This document shows, one piece after another, positions 20,242 to 31,341 of a DNA stretch of 64,000 bases (positions are counted from its first letter, which is position 1; every line of letters begins with the position of its first letter). Origin of the DNA: Neovahlkampfia damariscottae (Eukaryota; Heterolobosea; Selenaionea; Neovahlkampfiida; Neovahlkampfiidae); assembly GCA_016618085.1 (NCBI GenBank), contig JABLTG010000029.1, positions 78,152 through 142,151 on the forward strand. The letters are read 5' to 3'. A model generated the notes under the pieces. The model saw nothing but the letters and a program-made list of their open reading frames with translations, was not told where the DNA came from and made no database searches. The position numbers and the translations under genes were made by a program.

Positions 20242-22029
20242 TTACTTTTCAATTTGATATTCCTTCACAATTTTCATTGTTGATATTAATTTTTGAATTG
20301 GACAGCATTTTACAAATTCTTTTGTATTTCCTTTGTATTTTCTAATTTGTATTAAAGGGAAAATGAATGGATATTTTTGAGCTTCTTTTGCAAAATCAAC
20401 ATAATCCAAATTGCTAATGCCTAAATATATTTTTTCCAAAAAACTGATGAATTCATTCAATTCACTATTACACTCATCAAATTTCTTCTTGAATGGAATG
20501 AAAGTTTCAAGGTTCAAAAACTCTAAATTTCCGTTCAACCTTGAAATATCCAAGATTGCTTTTCGGATTGTATTTGGATCATAATGCAATTGATATTTCA
20601 AAATTTCCAGGTTTAAGAATTGAGATGAGGCTATTTGAACAATTTTGTTGTTGTAAAATAAATACAATCCTTTGTGGGTCAAAGGATCAGAATTTCTGAT
20701 GAAATCCAATAATTGATCTTTGCAATCGAAATAATATCTTTTAGGTAAACCCCATTGATAAAAAGATGCAATTTCAAAAATATCCAATGATTTTTTCAAT
20801 CCTCTGTCATAAGCGTAGATCAAAATCAAATTATCTTTGATTTGAATTGATATATGATTTTCATTGGTCAAACTTAAATTAAAAATCAACTCCAAATTGG
20901 TGTTAGTTGGAAATTTATATTTTTTCTGTTTCCAAATTTTCCAAAATGATTCTTCAACAGGGAAATTAAATTTTGAAATGATTGAATAATCACAATTTAA
21001 TTCTTTCACATTTTCCGAATAGTATTCCCGAAATGAGATTTGTTTTGGGAAAGCTATATTCCATTTATCATTGAAATAGAACATTCCAATATTAACACCA
21101 TCCAAATATTCATAAATTATTGATTCTTTAATGTTGAAATTTTTAGGAATTTCATTGATGAAATTTGGATATGAAAACAACAACTTTGAATCTTTCAGAA
21201 CTTTTCCTTGTGAAAATTTCTTGATTTTATTTTCGTTTGCAACGTTAAATTCATCCAAAACAAAATAAACAAAATCATTTTCAACATAATCCAATGAATA
21301 ATTTTCCGTCAAATAATCCAAACCATGAATTGCAATCAACTCATTTAATGATTTCAAATTAATATCTTTAACAATAGGATATTTATAATCCTTCATAGAA
21401 TGGACTAAATCACTGAATTCTTCGTAAAACATCTTTTCAATTTCTTTCCACGAATCAAATTGATTGTTAAATAGAGTATTCCAGTATTTATTGCCAATTT
21501 CATAATCCAAAATTTTCTTATTTTTCCAAATATCAATGGAAAATAGTAACTTTCGAAAGCAATGCCCAATATACTTCAAACTCATTTTTCTGTTTTTGAA
21601 AAAAAATTGTTTTGCTTTGTTCCAATTTAATGATGCTTCATGAATGAATTGTTGATGTAACTTCCGTGTATTCAAACGAAATAAATTCTTAAAATCTAGT
21701 TTTTCAAAAATAATAAATTCACTGGGTATCCATAAAACTAAAAGAGCATCAACAGCTTGCTCTTGAATTAATAATTTGAAATATTCTTCATGATACATAT
21801 TTATGTTATATAATCCATCATCATATGTTTTTCTTCCATTAAAATATTCTCCTTTGATTATTAATGTGAAATCAAAATCAGAATTTTTGTTGTTTGTTTT
21901 GAACAAATATGAACCGACTAAATACAAATTCAACAAGTCTTCTGGGTGCGTATGTTGTTTCATAACTTCTATCACTTTTTCTGAAAGTTTTTCTTTGGAG
22001 AATTTTTCCACTTCTTTTTCCATTTTCAT
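20242..22029 (-). CDS. Nucleotidyltransferase fused to a degenerate T4 Rnl1-like RNA ligase domain
   Basis: Single exon, 595 residues. Residues ~35-60 hold a polymerase-beta-type nucleotidyltransferase motif, VGSYLF followed by NSDFDFTLII (GS ... DxD). Residues ~300-500 align by eye with T4 RNA ligase 1: EYLDGVNIG at motif I, LELIFNLSLTNENHISI at motif IV and THKGLYLF at motif V. In motif I the nucleophilic Lys (KxDG) is Tyr (YLDG), so ligation should be lost. Possible roles are RNA repair, RNA binding or tailing. The end is uncertain: a GTAAAT overlapping the stop could splice into the RGS-like sequence downstream. Confidence 0.65.
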   Translation of the reverse strand: MKMEKEVEKFSKEKLSEKVIEVMKQHTHPEDLLNLYLVGSYLFKTNNKNSDFDFTLIIKGEYFNGRKTYDDGLYNINMYHEEYFKLLIQEQAVDALLVLWIPSEFIIFEKLDFKNLFRLNTRKLHQQFIHEASLNWNKAKQFFFKNRKMSLKYIGHCFRKLLFSIDIWKNKKILDYEIGNKYWNTLFNNQFDSWKEIEKMFYEEFSDLVHSMKDYKYPIVKDINLKSLNELIAIHGLDYLTENYSLDYVENDFVYFVLDEFNVANENKIKKFSQGKVLKDSKLLFSYPNFINEIPKNFNIKESIIYEYLDGVNIGMFYFNDKWNIAFPKQISFREYYSENVKELNCDYSIISKFNFPVEESFWKIWKQKKYKFPTNTNLELIFNLSLTNENHISIQIKDNLILIYAYDRGLKKSLDIFEIASFYQWGLPKRYYFDCKDQLLDFIRNSDPLTHKGLYLFYNNKIVQIASSQFLNLEILKYQLHYDPNTIRKAILDISRLNGNLEFLNLETFIPFKKKFDECNSELNEFISFLEKIYLGISNLDYVDFAKEAQKYPFIFPLIQIRKYKGNTKEFVKCCPIQKLISTMKIVKEYQIEK

Positions 22030-22299
22030 TCAATTTGATTCGTCAACCAAAAATTTTTTAATTCACAGCAACAATGAAGAACCAGTAGACACAAAATCAA
22101 GTGAACAGAGCTTTTAGTAATCCATAGAACTTCTTTCTTTCCAATTTGAAGAAATTGTGACCAAGTTTTAACCTTGACAATTTAAATTTAAAAAACAATT
22201 TGTTGACTTCGGACAGATTCAATTTTTGGGACTTCAGAATTTAAATTTTATGTTTTTGTTTGGTTTTTTTTTTTGAAATTGGAAGGGGTTCTAAATGAT

Positions 22300-22330
22300 C
22301 AAAAAAAAACTATAAATACTGTCCAATTGC
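22300..22330 (+). promoter_or_regulatory. TATA-like box followed by CCAATTG
   Basis: CTATAAATA at about 22309 is followed six bases later by CCAATTG at 22322, 30 bases before the ATG at 22358. This is the clearest TATA-like sequence in the window. It places the CCAAT-like motif where a transcription start would be expected. The remainder of the 22030-22357 spacer shows no gene. Confidence 0.45.
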
Positions 22331-22357
22331 AGGCAAGATTTCCACAAAAAAAAGTTG

Positions 22358-23845
22358 ATGATGAAAACTCTTATTCTACTGCTCATATGCTTTACAAGTT
22401 TTTCAATTGCTCAAACTACAAACGAATGTGACTACCAAAAACTCACAACTGCACTCAGAGATGCAAATGCTCTCATTGCCAGTATAAATGCGACATCTGA
22501 CTACGATATTCCAAATTTCGTAGCTTCCTCAAAAACTGCATTGATTCCTGTTTATAATTGCCTCTCACAAATCACAAAACAGAATCGGAATGCATAAATG
22601 GAGGGTATTGTTTAAGTGCTCGCTCTTTCCAAACTACTGAAAAAACACCTTACAATGCTACTTTTTGTGCTCAAACCAAAATGTGTTCGAATTTGAAATG
22701 TACCAAATATCAAGATCCTCCTTGTTCAGAATCAGTATGCAATCAAGGAGGAAGATATATGGGTTTTCCAATTTTTCAAAAATCTTGTATCGTTCCTTTT
22801 GATCATGATTCAACGACTGGACAAAAATCATGCACTGGCGGACAACAAAAAAGTGTAAGATGTGTCAAAGGATATGAACAAACTCAATGTACCGCATTTG
22901 GAGGCATTTTTGCAACAATACCAACAACTGAAGCTGAACGCTTAAAATACAAACTGTGTACAATCAATTTAACAAAAGTGATCACAACAATACCAGAAAA
23001 AGATTGTGCTGGATGTGGAGGAAATTTAGACACAGCATTTAAATGGGTCAAAGGTAATTGGCTAGACAGTGTTTTATACAAATCTCAAAAATGGATTGTG
23101 GCAGCTGAAGTTCCAGTAAATAGATGGATAAGTGGTGTAGATCTAACAAAATTCACAAATTTAGTAAAAAGTGTTGTATTATTGGAATCACTTGATGTTT
23201 ATAAATCAATGATTCAATGCTCACATATTCCACTTCTTTCATTAACTCAAAAGATTGCATGTGATTGTAGAACTCCAAAAGCTCCAAATGGAACAGCTTG
23301 TTTTGAATCTCTAAAAACTTCTGTAGCTACGTTCAAAGTTTTTTCTGGTGTCACAAACAAATTAACAAGCACAGATGCTGATGTTACTCCAAGTTCAAGT
23401 GCTGTTTCTGTATCAAATGATTATGTCGAATTTATGATCATAAAAACTGATCTTTCAACAATTACCACAACTCAAGATAAATTGATAGCTTTTGATTCTA
23501 AGGCAACACCAACTGGGTATTTAGCATCTGATGGTATTTCTGTTCAAACAAAATCTGGAACTGCACTTTCTGGAAAAACAAACCTTTGTATCAAAAGAAA
23601 AGTAGAAAAAATTCCTTCAAGTTATAACTCACCAAGATTTGCAACTGTCTCCAATGGAATAATCACAAGAACCTCAGTAACCATAACAAACAATGATTAC
23701 ACAATCGAAATGTGTGGAGATATAACTGATACTCAAACATATTATATGACATTTTTTTGAAGGAAATGGAACATCCAATGATTCAAAAAAACTCTCATTC
23801 AGTTTAATTATTCTTGTTGGAGTTATTACAGTGTTGCTTGTATAA
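22358..23845 (+). CDS. Secreted, probably membrane-anchored Cys-rich protein; two homopolymer frame breaks
   Basis: About 490 residues when read through two breaks. A signal peptide (MMKTLILLLICFTSFSIA) leads an ectodomain rich in Cys and Thr; the C-terminus (FSLIILVGVITVLLV) is a membrane anchor or GPI signal. The first break is at the A-run 22576-22579, where one more A would continue ITK into TESECINGG. The second is at the T-run 23752-23758, where one T fewer would continue into EGNGTSNDS and the anchor. Both sides of each break read as good protein, so this may be a recent pseudogene or an assembly error. Family unknown. Confidence 0.65.
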
Positions 23846-23861
23846 ATAAAATGTTTTTAAA

Positions 23862-24998
23862 TTATTTTTTTTTTTTATGAATAATGCTTGGACCATATTC
23901 GTCGTATGCCTCGCTTGTAATAACAGCCTTTTGGTAAGATGTTAAACTACTAAGAATTGAGCCTCCAATCCAAGTCATATATTTCCTTTCTGGAGGAGCA
24001 ACAATTTTAACTTTTGCTGCTTTTGGTAATAATTTTTTCATTTCATTTTCAAGGCGATCACTGAATCCCTCAACCATTGAACTTCCACCTGAAATTAAAA
24101 TATTTCCATAAAAGTCTTTTCTGCATCCCAAGTCAATTGATTGAATTGCATCATTTACAATTTCATGAACTCCTTTACTTTCTTTTGACACTAATAACGG
24201 ATTGAATAGTGCTTCTTGACAATCAAATCTTTCTTTACCTAAAGTAATTACAGTGGAATCTGGAAGTTCATAAGATTTTTCCAATGTATTTGAAGTTTCT
24301 GTTGTGGCAACATCTTTTTCATAATCAGCAGAAACAAAACTTGAGTTTTTTTTAATTCCATCTGCAATATAAAATTCATGTGAATTTGATAAACGAACAT
24401 TTCTTTGTGTCAAAAGTTCAATTAAATAATTTGTTATATCTCTTCCTCCAAAGTTAAATCTTTTTGTTGCTGGTTTCATTGTAAAACCATCAATTATTGC
24501 TGTTGTTTGAATAGTTGTTTCACCAATATCAATAACAAGTGCAGTATTTCTTCCAGAAGCCATGTGTGATAAAGCAGGAGGTTCTGTCATAAAAAAACTT
24601 GGAACTGAAAAAGTTTCAAATAGCATCATAATTTTTTTTTCTTTTTGAGTATTTGAACTAAAAAGAGGATCAGTCATAAAACAACTATATTCTTCAGGTG
24701 CGATTCTTAATTCATTGTAAAAAGTATGGTGAAGTAATTTTTCAAATTTTTCCCAGTTTTTAATTTCTCCATCAGAAATAACGTTTTCTATTTCTAAGTA
24801 TGCATTTATTTTTGCAATGTCACCAATGTAATTTCTTGAACCGGACATGAATATATCACTGAAGTCTGATTTGTATTTTGGTTTTCCTGAAATGGTTGGT
24901 ACTACAGCTCTTGGAGCATCATCACCTGAAAACCCTCCATGAGATTCATAAGAACCTACATCTATTATAACTGAACGGTATTCTTCTTCTTCTTCCAT
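23862..24998 (-). CDS. Divergent actin-related protein, copy A
   Basis: Single exon, 378 residues, the length of actin. Actin-fold signatures are recognisable but altered: VIIDVGSYESHGGFSGDDAPRA at the first phosphate loop, a variant of the TEPP segment (MTEPPALS), VIDIGETT at the second phosphate loop, ILISGGSSMVEGF and a C-terminal WIGGSILSSL. The tail ends in KKKK instead of the actin KCF. It is too divergent to place in a named Arp class. Together with the next gene it forms a tandem pair on the same strand. CCAATCA precedes the ATG. Confidence 0.85.
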   Translation of the reverse strand: MEEEEEYRSVIIDVGSYESHGGFSGDDAPRAVVPTISGKPKYKSDFSDIFMSGSRNYIGDIAKINAYLEIENVISDGEIKNWEKFEKLLHHTFYNELRIAPEEYSCFMTDPLFSSNTQKEKKIMMLFETFSVPSFFMTEPPALSHMASGRNTALVIDIGETTIQTTAIIDGFTMKPATKRFNFGGRDITNYLIELLTQRNVRLSNSHEFYIADGIKKNSSFVSADYEKDVATTETSNTLEKSYELPDSTVITLGKERFDCQEALFNPLLVSKESKGVHEIVNDAIQSIDLGCRKDFYGNILISGGSSMVEGFSDRLENEMKKLLPKAAKVKIVAPPERKYMTWIGGSILSSLTSYQKAVITSEAYDEYGPSIIHKKKK

Positions 24999-25113
24999 TC
25001 TTCTGTTGTGATTTGATTGGACACAAATGTATTTTTAGACCAGGATACTTTTTTAAAACCATAAATTTAATAGATGTTAATTTAGATACCAAAAAAAATG
25101 GAAGAAAAATTCT

Positions 25114-26199
25114 TCACAAAAATGATTTCTTTTTAATTAAATTTGGTCCTACTTCTTCATATTCACTTTTTGTCATCCATAAATCATCATTGAAAATTTC
25201 AGAAAAAATCAAACCACCTTCAAATGCAGAAAATTGAGGATCTTTGAGCACCTCAATATTGATTTCAATTCCTAGATTTTTCATTTCTTTGATGATCCTT
25301 TCTTTAAATCCTTTGGAAGAGCTTGATCCTCCTGAAATAAAACAATCTTTTAAATTGGACATTTTGACAGCATCTGATATCAATTCATGTACTCCTTTTT
25401 CTTCTTTACAAACTAACTTTGGATCAAATATTACTTCATTACATCTGAATCTTTGACTATCTAATGTAATTCTAGTCAAATCTGGTAGTTCAAATTCTTG
25501 ACTAATTTTGTTCATTTTTGATTTTTCCATTTCTTCATTAAATTCAAAAGCAGTGTATCCAAAATTTTTTTTCATATCTTCAATGATGAAAATATCCGAT
25601 GAATTGTTCAAGTGAATGTTTTTTTCAGTTAAGATTTCTTTTAAATATTTGGTTGAATCATTGCCACCAAAGTTATATTTTTTTACAGTATTTTCCAAAG
25701 GTTTACAGTTTAAAACTCCATAAAATGATGTTGTTGTGCCTCCAATATCTACAAAAAGACCTGAGTCAACACCTCCTGTGAATTGTGTCAAACGAGTTGG
25801 ATTTGCCAATAGAAAAGAAGGAACTGAAATTGTTTCAAGCATAATCTGAGCTTTTTTTTCTTTTTGAGAGTCAGGGCAATTCCTTTGTTCAGTCATTAAA
25901 TTTTTTGTTTTCTCCATTTTTGTTGGGTCAAAAATGTTGTTGTAAATTTGAGTCATTAACACTTCAAAAGATGTCCAATTTTGAATGATACCATGTTCAA
26001 CAATTGGGTTTATTTTTAATAAGTGGAGCAGAGTTTTGGTGATTTCATTTCCTACATATTCACTTTTTGGGCTCCATAAGAAAGGAAAATGGTTTTGATG
26101 TTTTGGTGTTCCATAGATAGATCCAATATGAAGTTTAAATGACTGATCTCCAACTTTAGTTGTCGAGGAACCAACATCTACCACTCTTGTTTCGCTCAT
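25114..26199 (-). CDS. Divergent actin-related protein, copy B
   Basis: 361 residues from the ATG at 26199, which follows CCAATCA; the frame is open further upstream but outside this promoter position. Motifs parallel copy A: VVDVGSSTTKVG, LETISVPSFLLANP, FVDIGGTTTSF, FISGGSSSSKGF and FEGGLIFSEIF. Key actin nucleotide-loop residues are changed more than in copy A, and large parts of subdomain 2 differ. A cytoskeletal or chromatin-complex role cannot be decided. Confidence 0.82.
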   Translation of the reverse strand: MSETRVVDVGSSTTKVGDQSFKLHIGSIYGTPKHQNHFPFLWSPKSEYVGNEITKTLLHLLKINPIVEHGIIQNWTSFEVLMTQIYNNIFDPTKMEKTKNLMTEQRNCPDSQKEKKAQIMLETISVPSFLLANPTRLTQFTGGVDSGLFVDIGGTTTSFYGVLNCKPLENTVKKYNFGGNDSTKYLKEILTEKNIHLNNSSDIFIIEDMKKNFGYTAFEFNEEMEKSKMNKISQEFELPDLTRITLDSQRFRCNEVIFDPKLVCKEEKGVHELISDAVKMSNLKDCFISGGSSSSKGFKERIIKEMKNLGIEINIEVLKDPQFSAFEGGLIFSEIFNDDLWMTKSEYEEVGPNLIKKKSFL

Positions 26200-26340
26200 C
26201 TTTTGATTGGGTGTTTTAACTTTGGAGAAAAAAAAAAAAAGAAAAAACTTGGCAATGTATTCTGTAAAATACAAAGAAAATAAACTTTTTGCTTTGGAGA
26301 ATTTTTGACCAACCAAATCACTGAAAGTTTTCAATTTCTC

Positions 26341-26926
26341 ATGGACACAAGTGATTCAGAAACAAACCAAAATGTTCTAAAGATTGATCTATCAGAAGAA
26401 AATCAAAAAGAACGTCTCCAATCTGACAATTTTGAATTAATACTTTTCGATTTAGGCGAAGTAAAAATTTAAAAAAAAATTAAAAAAATTAAAGCATAAA
26501 ATTGATGATTTAGATAAAACACAACTTGACACAATAACAAATAAATTTAAATTGAAAAATGGTTCAACTTTAGAATCAAGTTTGATGAATGAAAATCAGT
26601 TTGTTTTTGTCATTGACGACAAACAATTAAAACATGCAAAAGAAATTTCAAAGTGTTATAGATACGTTGATGATTCATTTAAACTTCCAAAAGTTACTTA
26701 TAAAAAATCAAACCCAATCATCACTCAAAAAAAAGATTTAACATGCATTTTTCCACCATTAGGTGATAAAGCTTTCAAAGATAAACAAAAAGATTTAAGC
26801 ACTATGATTACTAAAGCTGAAAATAAAACTGAAAAAAAAAATAAAGAAAAAAAAAATTCTGAAAAAAAAAGAAAAAGAGAAGAAGAAACTTCTGAAAAAA
26901 AACACAAAAAAAAAGCAAAAAAATAA
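26341..26926 (+). CDS. Lys-rich-tailed protein, probably nuclear
   Basis: Two exons (26341-26460, 26495-26926) with a 34-nt intron give 183 residues. An acidic N-terminus and a compact middle (FVFVIDDKQL, FPPLGDKAF) are followed by ~45 residues of Lys/Glu ending HKKKAKK, a likely nucleolar or nuclear localisation tail. The plan recalls RNA polymerase I A34.5/PAF49 proteins, but without a conserved motif I treat this only as a possibility. Confidence 0.6.
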
Positions 26927-26985
26927 ATTTTTGAACATATAAAAAGATAAAACAAGGTTTGTTGTTTCAATTTTTTTTTGTACCA

Positions 26986-27515
26986 ATGACATCTTTGCTT
27001 GATAAAATTTCGAAAGTTGCTGTGAGGTGAAGAAAGAAATTTTTTAAAAAAAATGAAACTTGTAGTTCTGTATTGAATAATGATGGAAAAAACTATGGTA
27101 AAAAATTCATGCTTGATGATGATGATGAAACTTGTTGGAATTCACATCAAGGACAACCACAAAAGTAAAATTAAAATATTAAACTTACTCAAAGGATAAT
27201 AATTGAATTCAAAGAAGAAATTGAAGATATTAAAACTTTAAAAATAATGTTTCAAGGTGGATTTGCAGGAAAGAAATGTAAAACAAAAAAAAATAAAATT
27301 CTTAAACCAATGCACAAGGCGAAATACAAAAAAATAAACAAGATGATGAAAAATCATTTGAATTACATTCATTTTTTTATCCTGATGATTCAAATAAATA
27401 TCAAGAATTTCAAATGGAGAATTTAAAAAATGTTAAAAAATTAAGAATAATATTTCATGATTCATCAGATTTTTATGGAAGAATAACAATTTATAAAATA
27501 GATTTTTTAATGTAA
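26986..27515 (+). CDS. NR2C2AP (TRA16) homologue
   Basis: Four exons (26986-27026, 27066-27164, 27195-27277, 27319-27515) with introns of 39, 30 and 41 nt give 139 residues, the family's usual length. It begins MTSLLDKIS and contains SSVLNNDGKNYGKK, DETCWNSHQG, FQGGFAGKKC, FYPDDSNKYQEF and DFYGRITIY, all matching nuclear receptor 2C2-associated protein, a discoidin-like beta-sandwich. Its molecular role is poorly known even in animals. The start codon sits inside ACCAATG. The stop overlaps the convergent IDH gene by nine bases. Confidence 0.9.
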
Positions 27516-28695
27516 ATTTGAAATTACTTCATTTGTGAATTCACTACATTTTGCATTTCCACCTAAATCACCTGTTAAATGTTTCTTTTCAGCAAAGACT
27601 TTTTTTAAACTATTTTCAATTTTTGTAGCAACATCTAATTTTCCAACATGTTTTAATAACATAACAGAAGACAATAAAAGAGCAGTTGGATTTGCCAAAT
27701 CTTTTCCTTCAATATCAGGAGCAGTACCATGAACAGCTTCAAATAAAGATGCTTGTTTTCCATAATTTCCAGAAGGTGTTAAACCTAAACCTCCAATTAA
27801 TCCAGCAGCTAAATCAGAAACAATATCTCCATATAAATTTGTTGTAACCATAACATCAAATTTTTGTGGATTTCTAGCCATTTCTAAGCAACATGTTTCC
27901 AGTTGAACAATATCAAGTTCAATTTCAGGAAAATCTTTTGCAACTTTTTGACAACAATCTAAAAATAAACCATCTGATAATTTCATTACATTTGCCTTGT
28001 GAATAACTGAAAGTTTTTTTCTGTTGTGTTCTTTACAATAATTGAAAGCATATTTAGCAATTCTCATTGAAGCATCTTCTGTGATAACTTTCAATGATTC
28101 AACAACACCTTTTAGAAAATTTATGTAAAAAAAACTTTTTCTTTACCTGGAACGATTTGATGTTCAAGTCCACAATATTCACCTTCAGTATTTTCTCTGA
28201 TTACAACCATATCAACACCTTTATAGTATTTTTCAATCGGTGGAATTGAAATAGCAGGTCTAACGTTTGCATATAAAGAAAGTGCTTTTCTAAGTGTAAT
28301 GTTCAAAGATCTGTAACCTTTTCCAATCTATCAAAATAAAAATTAATTTTTTTTTTCAGTTTTAATTTACTGGTGTAGCAAGAGGTCCTTTAAGAGCTAA
28401 TTTATTTTTTAAAACTGAATCAATAGCTTCTTGTGAGACTAATTCTTTTGAACCTGGAATTGGTTTACCAATATCATGTTCTTCCCAATGTATATTAGCT
28501 CCTGCTCTATCTAAGATTTTGATACAAGCATCAGAAATTTCAGGTCCTTGTCATTGTTGTTAAAAAAAAATAAAACATACCGATTCCATGTCCTTTGAAC
28601 AAAGTGACAATTAATTTGTTGTCTTTAGTAAATTGAAAATCGTGGTGGAATTTTCTCAAAAATTGTTTGTTTGGTTTGAAAAATTGTTTGAGCAT
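27507..28695 (-). CDS. Mitochondrial isocitrate dehydrogenase, NAD-type
   Basis: Four exons (28695-28581, 28546-28371, 28327-28147, 28108-27507) give 357 residues. The basic N-terminus (MLKQFFKPNKQFLRKFHH) is a good mitochondrial presequence. Family motifs include GHGIGPEIS, VVIRENTEGEYCGLEH, NLYGDIVSDLAAGLIGGLGL and ANPTALLLSSVMLL. Substrate-binding Ser, Arg and Tyr positions look intact, consistent with the catalytic (alpha-like) subunit. It oxidises isocitrate in the TCA cycle, pointing to aerobic mitochondria. Confidence 0.93.
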
Positions 28696-28944
28696 TATGG
28701 TGAACCAATCAAAACCCATGAAAAATCAAATTTTTTATTCCATCTCCAAAAAAAACTCAAAAATATGATCAAGTATTATTTAAAAATATGTAGAATTTGA
28801 GATCAAACAAGCTACAATTCAGTTTAAAACAATATTTTTCAACTTGTGTGAAAAAAAAAATAAGATTAAGCTGTTTGCATCAAATGTATGAATCAGAACA
28901 TGTATTTTTTCGAAACTAAATTAAGAGTTTATTATCTACAATAC

Positions 28945-31133
28945 TTAAATAATCATTTTTGATCTTTTTTCAGTATATTCTTTTATCAATTTTTCCATTT
29001 CTAATTTTTTTTCAATTGTATCAAAAGAATATCTTGAATAGCCTGATCCGAGTTTTAGGTTCATCACTTTTTCATCATGTTCAACTTTTTCATTCTCATC
29101 GTAAAATAAAGCAACATAGAAAAAGTGATCAATCACTTCAACCTCTTTCAAATCATGTCTTAACATTGGAGCTGACAACATCATCATATTATCCTCAGGA
29201 TCAGATAAAAAATTAATAATCAAAATATCATTGAATAAATACATTTTAGCAGATGATTCTTTGGAAATTACAGTAACTTCGTGCACATAATCTCTGTGTG
29301 GTTGAACCAAATCCTAAAAAAATTTTTAAATTTTTTTTTTCACCTTACATCAATCTCCAAATCTTCACTTAATTCTTTCACTTTTAATTTCTTTTCATAT
29401 TCATCACATATTTTATTTTGTAATATTGCATTTTTTTTAATCAAATCCAAAGCAGTTGTTAGCAACTCATAATCAGGATGTTCTTCAGGAGTTACTTTTA
29501 ACACAGATTCAAATAATAATCTATATCTTGGTATTCTTTGAATTGGCATTACCATTAATGAAGAAAGTCCTTGACCACATTTCTTCTTTTGATTCACGCA
29601 CCATTCTGCAAATTTCTTATTTTCTTTGGTGAAGTGTCTAATTTCATTCAATGAGTTTTGATAGGTCTTTGTATATCCAATATAGAGTTTAAACATTGGT
29701 GACATTCTAATAAATGTTTCTGAAATTGATCGAATTTGAGGTCCATTATTTTTTAAATCTTTTAATAATTCTGTATTGAATGAAAAAATAGAAGTCAAAT
29801 CAGGTGGAAAAAGAGTTGCTGATTCTTGTTTACTCAATATCTGTTTTTTACCAGAAACAATACCTGCTCTAATAGGTTTTACATAACTCTCCATGATTAT
29901 TGTCAAAAAATTGACATATTTTGTTTCACTATCTATGATTTCTTGTAATACTTTTGCTCTCTCTTCATCATCTTTTGCGTTGACCCCAGACAATGATTTT
30001 AATAATTGAGTTGGGATACTACTCATTGACTTTCTGATTGCATTTTGTGGTGTTTCAAATTCAGCATCAAGTTGATCTGATGAATTCATTCCTTTTGGTG
30101 ATAATTCATCTTTTAGTTCTTCTTCTGATTTATCAGGAGGTGGAAATATCGGAGTTTGAGGGACCTTTGGACCATCTATTCTATCTTGTAATACTTTTAT
30201 TAGTGGATTTAATTTCTTTCCTGTTTTTCCTTCAGGTGATGAATTTATTTGATTTCCAGGAGGAGCAGCTACTCTTCTTTTATTTCGTCTTTGTCTGAAG
30301 AAAGAGTTTAGTTGAATTTCCATTTCTTTGAACTGGTCTGGATCATTAGGTCTATTTTCATGTATATGTGCTATTTTTAAGTTTTGTAAATCTTGAATTT
30401 CATCAGGTAATTTTGTTAACATATTGTGTGAAATATCAATTTCATTTAGTTCTTTTAATGAGTTTATATTTGATGGTATACACTCTAATAAGTTGAAAGA
30501 TATGTCTAATTTTGTTAATTTTAATGACAGAATGGTTTGAGGAAACTCTTCAAATTGATTAAAACTTAAATTTAACTCTTCAATTGATTTTAATTCTTTG
30601 AATTCATCAGGTAATTTTGAAAGACAGTTATGTGATAAATTCATTATTTTGACGTTTACAAGTGTATAACAAACCCAGGAAGATATGTTTTGAATTAAAT
30701 TTTTTGAAACATCTAAAATCTCGATATTGGTCGCAAAATCAGAAACTTTTTGTGGTATTTCTTTTAAAGAACAACTGTTTAAACCTAATGATTTTGAGTT
30801 TTCTTTTACAAATAAATCCAATGAATCTTGAACCTCTTTTCTAATTATAATGGATTTTTTTTTTGCTCTTTTGGAGAAACCTCGTAACGCAGATTGTATG
30901 ATAATTATAGATTCTATTCTAGTTTTTCTTTGTTTTAAGTCATCTTGTATTAAAATTAAAGCTTTTTCTTCTTTGGTAGTTTTTGAAATGTTCACAAAAT
31001 CCCATGTTAAGCCTCTGAGATAAATTAATGTTGACAAATCGTCAGTATTATATTTTAAGTAAGTATTATTTTTTGGATTTGTCAAATCCTCAGGATTCAG
31101 TTTTCCTTCCTTGAGCTGTTTATTCACAAACAT
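28945..31133 (-). CDS. LRR-IQ-RhoGEF: leucine-rich repeats, Dbl-homology and PH domains
   Basis: Two exons (31133-29349, 29313-28945) with a 35-nt intron give 717 residues. In order: an IQ-like helix (IIIIQSALRGFSKRAKKK, ~80-100), about six leucine-rich repeats (~130-270, e.g. MNLSHNCLSKLPDEF), a Pro/Ser-rich linker, a DH domain (~400-600, with LMVMPIQRIPRYRLL, its most conserved helix) and a C-terminal PH domain. It should activate a Rho-family GTPase and control actin. The intron lies between DH and PH. CCAATCA precedes the ATG. Confidence 0.9.
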
Positions 31134-31341
31134 GAAAACAAGCTGAAAAACAAAAATGATTGGATTAATTTTTCATAACGGAATTTAGGATAAAAAAAAA
31201 AGAAAACAAATCGACAACAACTTCAATTTTTCTTATTTCTTCAATTTTATTTCCATGAACCAATCAAGTTATTTCTTTTTTCGATGCACCGTTTGGTGAG
31301 AAGTAAACCATTCATCAAATTAAATAAACTTCATTTGTAAA

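Noticed and set aside
26725-26992. Hydrophobic Phe/Leu-rich frames on the minus strand
   Set aside because: Complement of the Lys/Glu-rich tail of the gene at 26341; AAA/GAA codons read as TTT/TTC.
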